DNA from: Moraxella ovis
Lineage (GTDB): Bacteria > Pseudomonadota > Gammaproteobacteria > Pseudomonadales > Moraxellaceae
DNA length: 64,000 nt
Assembly: GCF_900453105.1 (NCBI RefSeq)
Contig: NZ_UGPW01000001.1
Location: 1,302,001 to 1,366,000 of the forward strand
Direction of reading: 5' to 3'
Part shown: positions 8,600 through 16,921 of the stretch, piece after piece
Position numbering within the stretch: position 1 is the first letter of the stretch
How the letters are laid out: each line of letters opens with the position of its first letter
Program-made: the position numbers and the translations under genes
Notes under the pieces: generated by a model
What the model was told of the DNA's origin: nothing
What the model saw: only the letters and a program-made list of their open reading frames with translations
Database searches by the model: none

Positions 8600-10174
8600 A
8601 TGTCAAAAAAACCAATAGCAAATACAGAACAAAGCAGTGTAAAAACTGCTGAGAATAATGAAATGCCAATCTTAACCCCAGTGACTGATGTTGATCATGA
8701 TCCAATCCATCAAAATCTCATCAGCCCGCTAGATGGTCAGCGCATTGAATTAAACAGCGAAAACAACACCAAATCACGAAAAAAACACGGCTATGAATAT
8801 GATGCCATCGTACTGGGCGCAGGCCCTGCCGGGGAAGCTGCCGCGATGAAGCTTGCCAAGTCAGGCATGAAAGTTGCCGTGATCGACCCACGCGAACAGG
8901 TTGGTGGTAACTGTGCTCATGTGGGCACCATTCCAAGTAAGGCCTTGCGTCAGTCGGTGTTTAACATCATTGGCATGCGCCGCGATCCGATTTTTAGCTC
9001 ATTTACAGACAACTTCCAGATTCCGCTAAATAAAGTACTCAGTAAAGCGCGCCGCGTTATTCTAAGTCAGGTAAATACCCATCGTCTGTTCTACGAGCGC
9101 AACCGCATTGAAGTCATTCACGGCTGGGGCAGCTTTCTAGATAAACACACCTTACAAATTGAAGAACCCACAGAAGAAGGCACCAAAAAAACCTTAACCT
9201 TCAACCAAGCAGTGATTGCAGTTGGTTCTCGCCCTTATCGTCCTGATTTTCTAGACTTCGATCATCCGCGCGTGTTCGATTCTGATAAAATCCTACAAAT
9301 GGATTATGTCGCGCGCAAAATCATCATTTATGGCGCCGGCGTGATCGGCTGTGAATACGCATCCATCTTTACCGGCCTAGGCTATGTTGTTGATCTGATT
9401 AACAATAAAGATCAGCTACTTAGCTATCTGGACGATGAGATCTCGGACGCGCTATCCCACGACTTCCGTCAGTTCGGTGTACGCATTCGTAACAACGAAG
9501 AAATCGACCATCTAGAGACGCACGATGATTGTGTTGTTCTACACCTAAAAAGTGGTAAAAAAATTAAATCTGACGCCATTCTTTGGTGTAATGGCCGCTC
9601 GGGTAATACCGACAGCCTAAACCTTGAAGCGGTCGGTTTAACCGCCAACAATCGTGGTCAGCTTGAAGTTGACAAGACTTATCGTACTGCCGCACCGCAC
9701 ATCTATGCCGTCGGTGATGTGATTGGTTGGCCATCACTAGCATCAGCCGCCTACGATCAAGGTAGGAATGCCGCGGGCTTTATGGTGGGTGACAAGCACG
9801 CAGAATTCATCACAAGTGTACCAACAGGGATCTACACTATCCCTGAAATCTCAAGCATCGGCGCCACCGAAGAAGACCTAACTCGTGATCAGATTCCTTA
9901 TGAAGTGGGTCAAGCATTCTTTAAACATCTAGCTCGCGCTCAAATCATCGGTGAACGCTCTGGCGTATTGAAGATTCTATTCCACCGTGAAACCCTTGAA
10001 ATCCTAGGCATACACTGCTACGGCAACCATGCATCTGAGATTATCCACATCGGTCAAGCTGTGATGAAATGCGGGCATACCTTGGAGTATTTCGTTACTA
10101 CGACATTTAACTATCCTACCATGGCTGAAGCCTACCGTGTGGCAGCCTTGAATGGATTAAACAGAATCTTTTAA
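8600..10174 (+). CDS. sthA: Soluble pyridine nucleotide transhydrogenase (Si-specific)
   Basis: Flavoprotein moving hydride between NADPH and NAD+. FAD site GAGPAGE at residues 73-79. The segment [17 protein letters not shown] replaces the redox-active CxxxxC of lipoamide dehydrogenases: only one Cys remains, as is typical of SthA. NAD(P) site [14 protein letters not shown] near residue 235, and [21 protein letters not shown]. At 524 residues it is about 60 longer than the usual 464-466. The excess is a hydrophilic N-terminus with no internal start that obviously fits better, since the next Met with coding support comes in the extension itself. The start has AAGGAATAGG upstream. Confidence 0.93.
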   Translation: MSKKPIANTEQSSVKTAENNEMPILTPVTDVDHDPIHQNLISPLDGQRIELNSENNTKSRKKHGYEYDAIVLGAGPAGEAAAMKLAKSGMKVAVIDPREQVGGNCAHVGTIPSKALRQSVFNIIGMRRDPIFSSFTDNFQIPLNKVLSKARRVILSQVNTHRLFYERNRIEVIHGWGSFLDKHTLQIEEPTEEGTKKTLTFNQAVIAVGSRPYRPDFLDFDHPRVFDSDKILQMDYVARKIIIYGAGVIGCEYASIFTGLGYVVDLINNKDQLLSYLDDEISDALSHDFRQFGVRIRNNEEIDHLETHDDCVVLHLKSGKKIKSDAILWCNGRSGNTDSLNLEAVGLTANNRGQLEVDKTYRTAAPHIYAVGDVIGWPSLASAAYDQGRNAAGFMVGDKHAEFITSVPTGIYTIPEISSIGATEEDLTRDQIPYEVGQAFFKHLARAQIIGERSGVLKILFHRETLEILGIHCYGNHASEIIHIGQAVMKCGHTLEYFVTTTFNYPTMAEAYRVAALNGLNRIF

Positions 10175-10185
10175 GGTTCATCATA

Positions 10186-10215
10186 AAAAAGCCCTAATTT
10201 AAATTAGGGCTTTTT
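10186..10215. terminator. Bidirectional terminator between sthA and mscS
   Basis: A near-perfect palindrome AAAAAGCCCTAATTT / AAATTAGGGCTTTTT lies in the gap between the convergent genes. It has A/T runs on both sides, so it can stop both transcripts. Confidence 0.9.
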
Positions 10216-10230
10216 GTTAATTCTATATAA

Positions 10231-11250
10231 TCAGCTATTTGATGCTGCACTTTTTTGTTCTTGTAATAGCTTAGACAGCCCTTCAACGCCTTGAATATGA
10301 ACCGTACGGTTCGGAAATGGAATATCCACACCGGATTCATCAAAGGCATATTTCACTTTCTCAAGCAAATCGCACTGCACATCAAACCAATCACCATTCT
10401 CTGTCCATACATATAAGGTCAAATCAACCGAGCTTTCAGAAAGTGCCGTCACGCGCACATTTGGCGCCGGATGCTTTAAAATTTTATCATGGCGCGACGC
10501 CACCGACAGCATCACCTCGCGCGCCTTTTGGATATCGCTGTGATAGCCAATACCCACCAACACATCAACACGGCGCGTCGGCAATGAGGTGTAGTTAGTG
10601 CTTGAATTCGTCATGATGTCGCCATTTGGGATGATGATCTCATGATTGGCAGGCGTTCTGATGCGTGTATTAACCAGAGTAATGTCAATCACCGTACCCG
10701 TCTGACCTCCTACCTCTACATAATCTCCGCGTCCAAAAGGTCGAAAAATAACAATCATCACACCCGCTGCTAGGTTTGACAACTGATCCTTTAAGGACAT
10801 ACCAATCGCTACCGCTGCCGCACCCAATACCGCGACGAACGAGTTGGTATTAATACCGAGCTTATTCAGTGCCGCCAATAGCACCGCAACGATCATCACG
10901 CCATACAGAAGGTTATTAAGAAAATTCACCACCGTCTGATCAAGTCGGCTACGCTCCAGCATGCGGTTAATCACCGTCAGCACTCGCTTACCCACCCATT
11001 TACCCACAAAGAAGATAAGCAGCGCCAACAAGATATTAATGCCAAGCTCAACCCCATCATGAATCAATGTATGTATATCAATGGGCACACCCAAGAATTC
11101 AAGGGCGTGATTGGTGGTACCCTCCAATCCCTCAACCGTTGCAGCGGTAACTTCCTTGGCAACTTCTTTGGTGTTTTTGGTGGCTAGTTTTATCTCTTCT
11201 GCAGCCTTAATCACCGCCTCCGGTGTGACTGATTCTTTTGGTGTTGTCAT
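10231..11250 (-). CDS. mscS: Small-conductance mechanosensitive channel (MscS family)
   Basis: 339 residues. After a 60-residue Ala/Glu/Thr/Lys-rich helical N-terminus come three membrane helices (about 70-90, 112-130, 137-160). The pore-lining TM3 contains the Gly/Ala-packed VLGAAAVAIGMSLKDQLSNLAAGVMI, followed by the beta domain GDYVEVGGQTGTV and PNGDIMTNSSTNYT. This is the classical MscS order. The channel releases solutes on hypo-osmotic shock. It ends with a charged tail. It is divergent from nothing immediate; cysG follows upstream on the same strand after a weak terminator. Confidence 0.93.
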   Translation of the reverse strand: MTTPKESVTPEAVIKAAEEIKLATKNTKEVAKEVTAATVEGLEGTTNHALEFLGVPIDIHTLIHDGVELGINILLALLIFFVGKWVGKRVLTVINRMLERSRLDQTVVNFLNNLLYGVMIVAVLLAALNKLGINTNSFVAVLGAAAVAIGMSLKDQLSNLAAGVMIVIFRPFGRGDYVEVGGQTGTVIDITLVNTRIRTPANHEIIIPNGDIMTNSSTNYTSLPTRRVDVLVGIGYHSDIQKAREVMLSVASRHDKILKHPAPNVRVTALSESSVDLTLYVWTENGDWFDVQCDLLEKVKYAFDESGVDIPFPNRTVHIQGVEGLSKLLQEQKSAASNS

Positions 11251-11338
11251 GATTAATTATTGATCCAATACAGTTATTATCAAAAGTCGTATTTTACCCC
11301 AATCCACACAAAAAATCATCTCAATCATCGCCCACCCA

Positions 11339-11371
11339 ATAAAAAAGCCACCTTCACTTTGGCAGCTTTGT
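11339..11371 (-). terminator. Probable terminator of cysG
   Basis: On the minus strand AAGCTGCC, an 8-base loop, GGTGGCTT and then TTTTTTATT. The stem is imperfect but the U-tract is good, about 20 bases after the cysG stop. Confidence 0.6.
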
Positions 11372-11390
11372 ATTAATCAGTTCCAAATAA

Positions 11391-12743
11391 TCATGGTCTA
11401 TATAATTTCACTACATTGCCCACGATAATGATGGCTGGCGCTGACAGTCCTGCCTGCTCGTTTTTGATGATAATGTCATCCAGCGTCCCCGTCAGAACTT
11501 GCTGTGTTGGTAGGCTTGCATTTGAGACGATGACAACGGGCGTATCAGCCGACAACCCTGAGACGAGCAGACTATCTACAATCTTACCCAGCGCATGCAG
11601 ACCCATATAGAACACCAAGGTTTCATCACTTTGATAGGTGCTTTTTAGACCATCAAAAGACTCACTAGTCTGATAGCACCCCGTCAAGAATCTCACCGAC
11701 GTCGCCACCCCTCGATGCGTGAGCGGGATGCCTGCATAGCTGCCCGCCGCCAACGCTGCCGTGATGCCACTCACCACCTGATACGGCACACCCGCTTCTT
11801 GACAAGCGATCATCTCTTCGCCTCCACGACCAAAAACAAAAGGATCGCCACCCTTTAGGCGCAGCACTCGCTTGCCTTGCTTGGCGTATTCTACGATTAG
11901 CTCATTGATTTGATCTTGAGTTTTGGCGTGGTCAGCGCGCTTTTTACCGACGAATATCTTATCACTGTCACGGCGACATAGATCCAAAATCTCATCAGAC
12001 ACCAATGCATCATACAGCACCACATCCGCCTGCTGCATGAGTCGTAGCGCCTTAAAGGTCAAAAGATCAGGATCGCCCGCACCTGCACCCACAATATACA
12101 CCTCACCCGCTTTGTCGTTATTTTTGACAAAATCATCCAATTCATCAGCCAGATGACCGACAATCTTATCCGCCAAGGCTCTGTTAAACACCCCTTCCCA
12201 GAAATGACGGCGCTCGGTGATTGTTGGTAGTTTATCCTTAACCGCCTGACGAAAATCCCCAGCAAGCTTGGCGATTCTACCGATACTAGATGGTATCTGA
12301 CTTTCTATCTTGGCGCGGATTAGTCTTGCCAAGACGGGTGCCTTACCATTACTAGACACGCCAATGACGATGGGATCTCTATCCACGATAGCTGGAAAAA
12401 TAAAATCGCACAAATCCGGCACATCCACCACATTGATGGCGATGCCGCGTACCTTAGCATCTGCATGCACCTGCACATTCAGCGCATGATCATCAGTGGC
12501 GCAGATGATAAAGCTAGGCTTACCAATTCCATCCAAATCGCCACTCTCATAAGGCTTATGTATGATGGCATGATTATTATCCTGTAGGAATTTCAAAAAC
12601 CCCTCATCAAAGCGCTTCGACAGCACCACAAGGCTCGCCCCTGCTTTATGCAAAAGACTGGCTTTTCTTTGGGCAACTTCACCGCCACCTATGATAAGAA
12701 CTCTTTGATGGCTTAAATTAAAAAACAAAGGCAGTGTATTCAT
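11391..12743 (-). CDS. cysG: Siroheme synthase, fused CysG
   Basis: 450 residues with the two expected halves. The N-terminal part (1-200) has the NAD-binding VLIIGGGEVAQRKASLL and is the precorrin-2 dehydrogenase/sirohydrochlorin ferrochelatase. The C-terminal part starts near 215 (VYIVGAGAGDPDLLTFKAL) and carries LRLKGGDPFVFGRGGEE, the SAM uroporphyrinogen-III methyltransferase. Together they make siroheme from uroporphyrinogen III, the cofactor of the sulfite reductase encoded just upstream (cysI). Order on the minus strand is cysI, DUF934, cysG, with 21 and 109 base gaps. Confidence 0.96.
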   Translation of the reverse strand: MNTLPLFFNLSHQRVLIIGGGEVAQRKASLLHKAGASLVVLSKRFDEGFLKFLQDNNHAIIHKPYESGDLDGIGKPSFIICATDDHALNVQVHADAKVRGIAINVVDVPDLCDFIFPAIVDRDPIVIGVSSNGKAPVLARLIRAKIESQIPSSIGRIAKLAGDFRQAVKDKLPTITERRHFWEGVFNRALADKIVGHLADELDDFVKNNDKAGEVYIVGAGAGDPDLLTFKALRLMQQADVVLYDALVSDEILDLCRRDSDKIFVGKKRADHAKTQDQINELIVEYAKQGKRVLRLKGGDPFVFGRGGEEMIACQEAGVPYQVVSGITAALAAGSYAGIPLTHRGVATSVRFLTGCYQTSESFDGLKSTYQSDETLVFYMGLHALGKIVDSLLVSGLSADTPVVIVSNASLPTQQVLTGTLDDIIIKNEQAGLSAPAIIIVGNVVKLYRP

Positions 12744-12852
12744 GACATTTCCACATTGATCATTGAATTATTGTAATTTTAGAAACAAAAATCCCCTCAA
12801 GGACGCCGATCATCATCAGCGCGCCTGTCTTTATTGAGGTTTGGATTATTAA

Positions 12853-13371
12853 TTAACGGAACATTGGCAGCGCGTCAGCAGTCGTGCCTGCATGCGCGGT
12901 TTTTAGGTCGTGTAGTGTGGTTTTTAGGGTGGTTACAAGCTCTGGTCGCACCGCAAACGCATTTGCACCTGACTTATAAAAATATGACGCCTGATCAAGC
13001 CCGAACTCGCCTGCGATGATGATCTCAGCATGTTCTCTTAGCTGCCGAAGCTGACGCACCAGGCTGAAAACTCGTCCATCCTTAAAGTCCGCCACATGCA
13101 CTACGAACAGGTTAATCAATGCCTCATCAAGTACAGATTCGATCTCTTTGATGGTATTGTCCGCTGTAACGAGCAGTCCACGCGTATCACGAAAGTCTGT
13201 TGGCGTACTCAGCAGCGTGCTATTGCCATCACCGCGCTCATTGATCTTCCCTAGATCAAGACCTGCATAGTTTGGCTCATCCGCACTGCTTGAAATCAAG
13301 AAAAACTCAGCCGTGCTTTCATGAACATTGGCATGGCTATCTACACTGATGATCGTTGTCAAGACACTCAT
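12853..13371 (-). CDS. DUF934 protein of the sulfite reductase cluster
   Basis: 172 residues. The segment INLFVVHVADFKDGRVFSLVRQLRQL, then an IAGEFGLDQASYFYKSGANAFAV-type segment, matches DUF934. This small protein is almost always encoded next to ferredoxin-type sulfite/nitrite reductase in proteobacteria, and its biochemical role is not established. The usual family motif fFtDGRgyS is present as FKDGRVFS. It starts 21 bases after cysI with AGGAG-like GAGATTGAA upstream, so the two are co-transcribed. No cysJ or cysH is present in the window. Confidence 0.85.
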   Translation of the reverse strand: MSVLTTIISVDSHANVHESTAEFFLISSSADEPNYAGLDLGKINERGDGNSTLLSTPTDFRDTRGLLVTADNTIKEIESVLDEALINLFVVHVADFKDGRVFSLVRQLRQLREHAEIIIAGEFGLDQASYFYKSGANAFAVRPELVTTLKTTLHDLKTAHAGTTADALPMFR

Positions 13372-13392
13372 TTCAATCTCCTTTTGGCTAAA

Positions 13393-15069
13393 TTAAGCGT
13401 AAACTGCCGCCTTAAATGGCGCAATACCTACGCGCTCCACCACCTGAGCAAAGCTCTCTACATGTTCATCGGTGGTGATACGCTCATTTTGATACACCTT
13501 AGCAATGATGTCAATGGTATTCGCCACCTCATCTGCCGCCACCGCACGCCCAAGAATCTGACCAAGTTTGGCATCCTCTGATGAGCTACCCCCAAGGCTG
13601 ATCTGATACCAGTGTTCGCCTTTTTTGTCCACGCCCAGAATGCCAATATCGCCCACATGATGGTGCGCACAGGCGTTCATGCAGCCTGACATGTTCAGGC
13701 GAATATCCCCAAGATCGTACAGATAGTCTAGGTCTTGGAATTGCTCTTCGATACTCTGAGCGATATTATGCGTGGTAGCATTTGCCAATGCGCAATAATC
13801 AAATCCTGGGCAGACCGTCATGTCAGTCAATGTACCGATATTGGCGCGGGCCAGATGCAGCTTGGATAACTCTTGCCAAAGCGCATACAAATCAGCAATC
13901 TTAACATCGCCCAGCACCAGATTCTGATGGTGTGTGGCACGAATCTCACCCAAACTATAAGCATCCGCCAGATCCGCCAGAGCAAACATCTGATCATCCG
14001 TCATGTCGCCTGATGGGACGTACTTGCCATTGATGATACCCGCCTTTAATGAGATCACCACCGCACGATAGCCAGCCACTTTATGAGCCACGGTATTATG
14101 CTCATACCAATTTTTAAAATTATCATCAACCAGATATTTTTGAAGCTGGTTTTGCGCTGCCAGTGGGTCGATTTTCTCATATGACGGTGCGGTAAAATAA
14201 CTCTCAGCCTTAGTAAAGTGCGCATCCGTCAAGGTAAGATCGCCATCTTTTAGGTGCTGCCATTCATCAGCGACTTTTTGGGCGAACACCTCCTTACCTA
14301 GACTCTCCACCAAGATTTTGATGCGTGCTTTATATTTATTATCACGACGACCTTCTAAATTGTAGACTCTCAAGATCGCATCAAGATAGCTTAGCAGATG
14401 CTCGCGCGGCAAGAACTCATTAATCACTTTACCAATAATAGGTGTACGCCCAAGACCGCCGCCCACGATGACCTCAAAGCCAATTTGACCGTCTTTTTTG
14501 ATGACGTGCAGACCAATGTCATGCACCTGCGTCGCAGCGCGGTCAGCCTTAGTGCCGATGACTGCAATTTTAAATTTGCGCGGCAAATAAGCAAACTCAG
14601 GGTGAAACGTACTCCACTGTCTAATGATCTCACAATAAGGCCTTGGATCGACCACTTCTTCGCTGTGAATGCCAGCGTACGGATCGGTCGTGGTATTGCG
14701 GATACAGTTGCCTGATGTTTGAATGGCATGCATCTGATGACTAGCAAGCTTCGCCAGAATGTCGGGCACTTCTTCAAGCTTTACCCAATTTAACTGCAAA
14801 TTGGTACGCGTGGTAAAGTGCGCATACCCTCTGTCAAAGTCACGCGCAATCTCAGCCAAAACACGCAGCTGATGGCTTGCCATCAAGCCATAAGGGATGG
14901 CGATGCGCAGCATGGGCGCATGACGCTGAATATAAAGTCCGTTTTGCAAGCGCAAGGGTAGAAACTGCTCTTCTGGCAACTCCCCTGCCAAAAAACGCTG
15001 CGTCTGATCTCGAAACTGCTCAACTCGTTCATCAACGATTTTTTGATCGGTATAAGAATATTGATACAT
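13393..15069 (-). CDS. cysI: Nitrite/sulfite reductase, siroheme and 4Fe-4S hemoprotein
   Basis: 558 residues. It reduces sulfite to sulfide with six electrons. Two ferredoxin-like half domains each precede a catalytic domain. The cluster/siroheme ligands are C420-x5-C426 (CPGFDYC) and C463-x3-C467 (GCMNAC). The substrate-site arginines and lysines are suggested by FTTRTNLQLNW and RDNKYKARIK. No flavoprotein subunit CysJ is adjacent, and the length fits the ferredoxin-dependent type. Nitrite as substrate cannot be excluded, but the linked cysG and DUF934 support sulfite assimilation. AAGGAAATTATC lies ahead of the ATG. Confidence 0.92.
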   Translation of the reverse strand: MYQYSYTDQKIVDERVEQFRDQTQRFLAGELPEEQFLPLRLQNGLYIQRHAPMLRIAIPYGLMASHQLRVLAEIARDFDRGYAHFTTRTNLQLNWVKLEEVPDILAKLASHQMHAIQTSGNCIRNTTTDPYAGIHSEEVVDPRPYCEIIRQWSTFHPEFAYLPRKFKIAVIGTKADRAATQVHDIGLHVIKKDGQIGFEVIVGGGLGRTPIIGKVINEFLPREHLLSYLDAILRVYNLEGRRDNKYKARIKILVESLGKEVFAQKVADEWQHLKDGDLTLTDAHFTKAESYFTAPSYEKIDPLAAQNQLQKYLVDDNFKNWYEHNTVAHKVAGYRAVVISLKAGIINGKYVPSGDMTDDQMFALADLADAYSLGEIRATHHQNLVLGDVKIADLYALWQELSKLHLARANIGTLTDMTVCPGFDYCALANATTHNIAQSIEEQFQDLDYLYDLGDIRLNMSGCMNACAHHHVGDIGILGVDKKGEHWYQISLGGSSSEDAKLGQILGRAVAADEVANTIDIIAKVYQNERITTDEHVESFAQVVERVGIAPFKAAVYA

Positions 15070-15608
15070 GATAATTTCCTTTGGCGGTCGGCTTAGGCGT
15101 CATGACGACTTTAGGATTGTCATGTTAAGCATTTCACGCCAAAATTTAAAATTCAAAAACGGCATATAGATAGCAAATATGAGCATAATCAACCATCCTT
15201 AGATCAAACTTTTCATTAAATCCAAGCATCAGCCATTCTATCACTCAAAAATAAAACCCAGAAAACAAACTTTTAAAGGAAATCAAAGAAAAAATCCATA
15301 CTAATTATAGTCATTGTATGTAATTTTTATATACATCTCTAGCCTGTGTGAATACCTTACGAGCTTTAAAATAATTTTAAGTAATGACTTCATTCCACCT
15401 GACAAACCAAAAGTTAAGTAAAATTTTATTAGTATTCAAAATGATGGATAAACACATTATTTGATTTGTGGTTTTGTGAATTTGTGGTAGAATAAGCGCA
15501 TTTCATCACGCCCAAAAATATTAGGGAAAATAAACGTTTTACATGTAAGAATGATCAGATTTGTTTTTCCATGAAAACCACTTTTTATCTACTTTCGATA
15601 AATCTGAT
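15070..15608. other. 539-base regulatory gap between cysI and the Nramp-like gene
   Basis: No gene seen. For cysI a TATAAT lies on the minus strand at 15304-15309 without a good -35. That implies a roughly 230-base leader and would fit an activator-dependent (CysB-like) promoter. For the transporter, TTGTGG (15466-15471), a 16-base spacer and TAGAAT (15488-15493) form a moderate rightward promoter. The region is AT-rich and no riboswitch consensus was recognised. Confidence 0.45.
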
Positions 15609-16862
15609 ATGACAATCGCACAAACCTCTGATAAAGCCCAAAAACTTACCTGGAAAGCCTTCGGGCCTGGCATTTTAATGGCATCTGCCGCCATTGGCGG
15701 TTCGCACCTTGTATCATCCACCCAAGCTGGGGCGTTGTATGGTTGGCAACTTGCCATTATGATCGTGCTTGCCAACTTTTTTAAATACCCTTTTTACCGC
15801 TTTGGCACAGAATACGCCTACAAAACAGGCGATAGTCTCGTGGCAGGTTACGCCAAAAAATCCAAAGCCTACCTTTGGGCATTTTTTGGCTTATCTGTCG
15901 TGTCAGGCGTGATTACCACAGGGGCAGTCGCCCTGCTCTGTGCGACCATTTTGGGCTTTATTCTGCCTTTTGAGCTAAATCCACTTATCCTGTCAATGAT
16001 TGTAATGACCGTCTCATGGGGGCTACTCATTGCAGGGCATTATAAGGTTTTGGATAATATCTCAAAGTGGATTATTCTGGCATTGACGGTTGCCACCATT
16101 TTGGCGGTCATCATCGCAGGTATGTCGCCAAAAGAAGTCGCCCCTGATTTTGTGCCAATGTCGCCTTGGAACTTGGCGTCTTTGGGCTTTATCATCGCTC
16201 TTATGGGTTGGATGCCTGCTCCGCTTGAATTTTCGGTCATTACATCTGTGTGGACTGCCAAAAAAATCCGCACCGACCACACAAGCCATTTTCAAGGCGT
16301 GGTAGATTTTAACGTAGGCTATTTTACATCGGCGATTTTGGCGTTATTTTTCTTGACGCTTGGCGTGTTTGTACAGTACGGCACAGGCGAAGAGATTGCC
16401 ACCAAAGGCGGCGCTTACATCGGTCAGCTTGTAGAGATGTACACAGAGACCATTGGCAATTGGTCAAAAATTCTCGTGGCATTCATCGCTTTTTTGTGTA
16501 TGTTTGGCACGGTCATCACGAGTGCGGACGGCTATGGGCGTACCAATGCCGAGAGTCTGTCGCTCATCAAAACAGGCACAACCGAGCTTACCGAAAAATA
16601 CGTCATGCGCTGGACGACCGCTATGATCATTGGTGGATTTATCTTGATTAATGTGTTTGCAGGACAAATGGCAAGCCTACTCAAATTTGCGATGATTAGC
16701 TCCTTTGTCTCCGCTCCGATTTTTGCCTACCTGAACTACTCGTTGGCAAAATCTGAAAACCTACTCACCCCAAAAATGAATATTTATGCCCTACTTGGCA
16801 TTGCCTTTTTGGCAGGATTTGCAGGCTCGTTTTTATTGCAGTTTTTTGGGATTATTGGATAA
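15609..16862 (+). CDS. Nramp-related divalent cation transporter, non-canonical binding motifs
   Basis: 417 residues from the ATG at 15609. A TTG at 15561 would add 16 residues without clear support. Eleven or so membrane helices and the Nramp fold are evident. However, the first helix reads GPGILMASAAIGGSHL, where canonical Nramp has DPGN, and the sixth-helix region reads GWMPAPLEF, where the canonical A..MP.N motif with metal-binding Met is expected. This fits Nramp-related proteins outside the MntH clade, whose substrates (such as Mg2+ in one characterised group) differ from Mn/Fe. It is a single-gene unit with its own terminator. Calling it MntH would be unsafe. Confidence 0.8.
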   Translation: MTIAQTSDKAQKLTWKAFGPGILMASAAIGGSHLVSSTQAGALYGWQLAIMIVLANFFKYPFYRFGTEYAYKTGDSLVAGYAKKSKAYLWAFFGLSVVSGVITTGAVALLCATILGFILPFELNPLILSMIVMTVSWGLLIAGHYKVLDNISKWIILALTVATILAVIIAGMSPKEVAPDFVPMSPWNLASLGFIIALMGWMPAPLEFSVITSVWTAKKIRTDHTSHFQGVVDFNVGYFTSAILALFFLTLGVFVQYGTGEEIATKGGAYIGQLVEMYTETIGNWSKILVAFIAFLCMFGTVITSADGYGRTNAESLSLIKTGTTELTEKYVMRWTTAMIIGGFILINVFAGQMASLLKFAMISSFVSAPIFAYLNYSLAKSENLLTPKMNIYALLGIAFLAGFAGSFLLQFFGIIG

Positions 16863-16877
16863 AAACAAAAACATCAA

Positions 16878-16907
16878 AAAGGGCGACAGCAATCGCCCTT
16901 TGTTTTT
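16878..16907. terminator. Terminator between Nramp-like gene and HTH-aminotransferase
   Basis: AAAGGGCGA, loop CAGCAA, TCGCCCTTT then GTTTTT. It lies between two convergent genes; the rightward U-tract is the better one. Confidence 0.85.
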
Positions 16908-16921
16908 AAAAGCACCCTGCC

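Noticed and set aside
15561..15608. TTG start adding 16 residues to the Nramp-like transporter
   Set aside because: The extension is not conserved-looking and precedes the usual cytoplasmic start; ATG at 15609 preferred.
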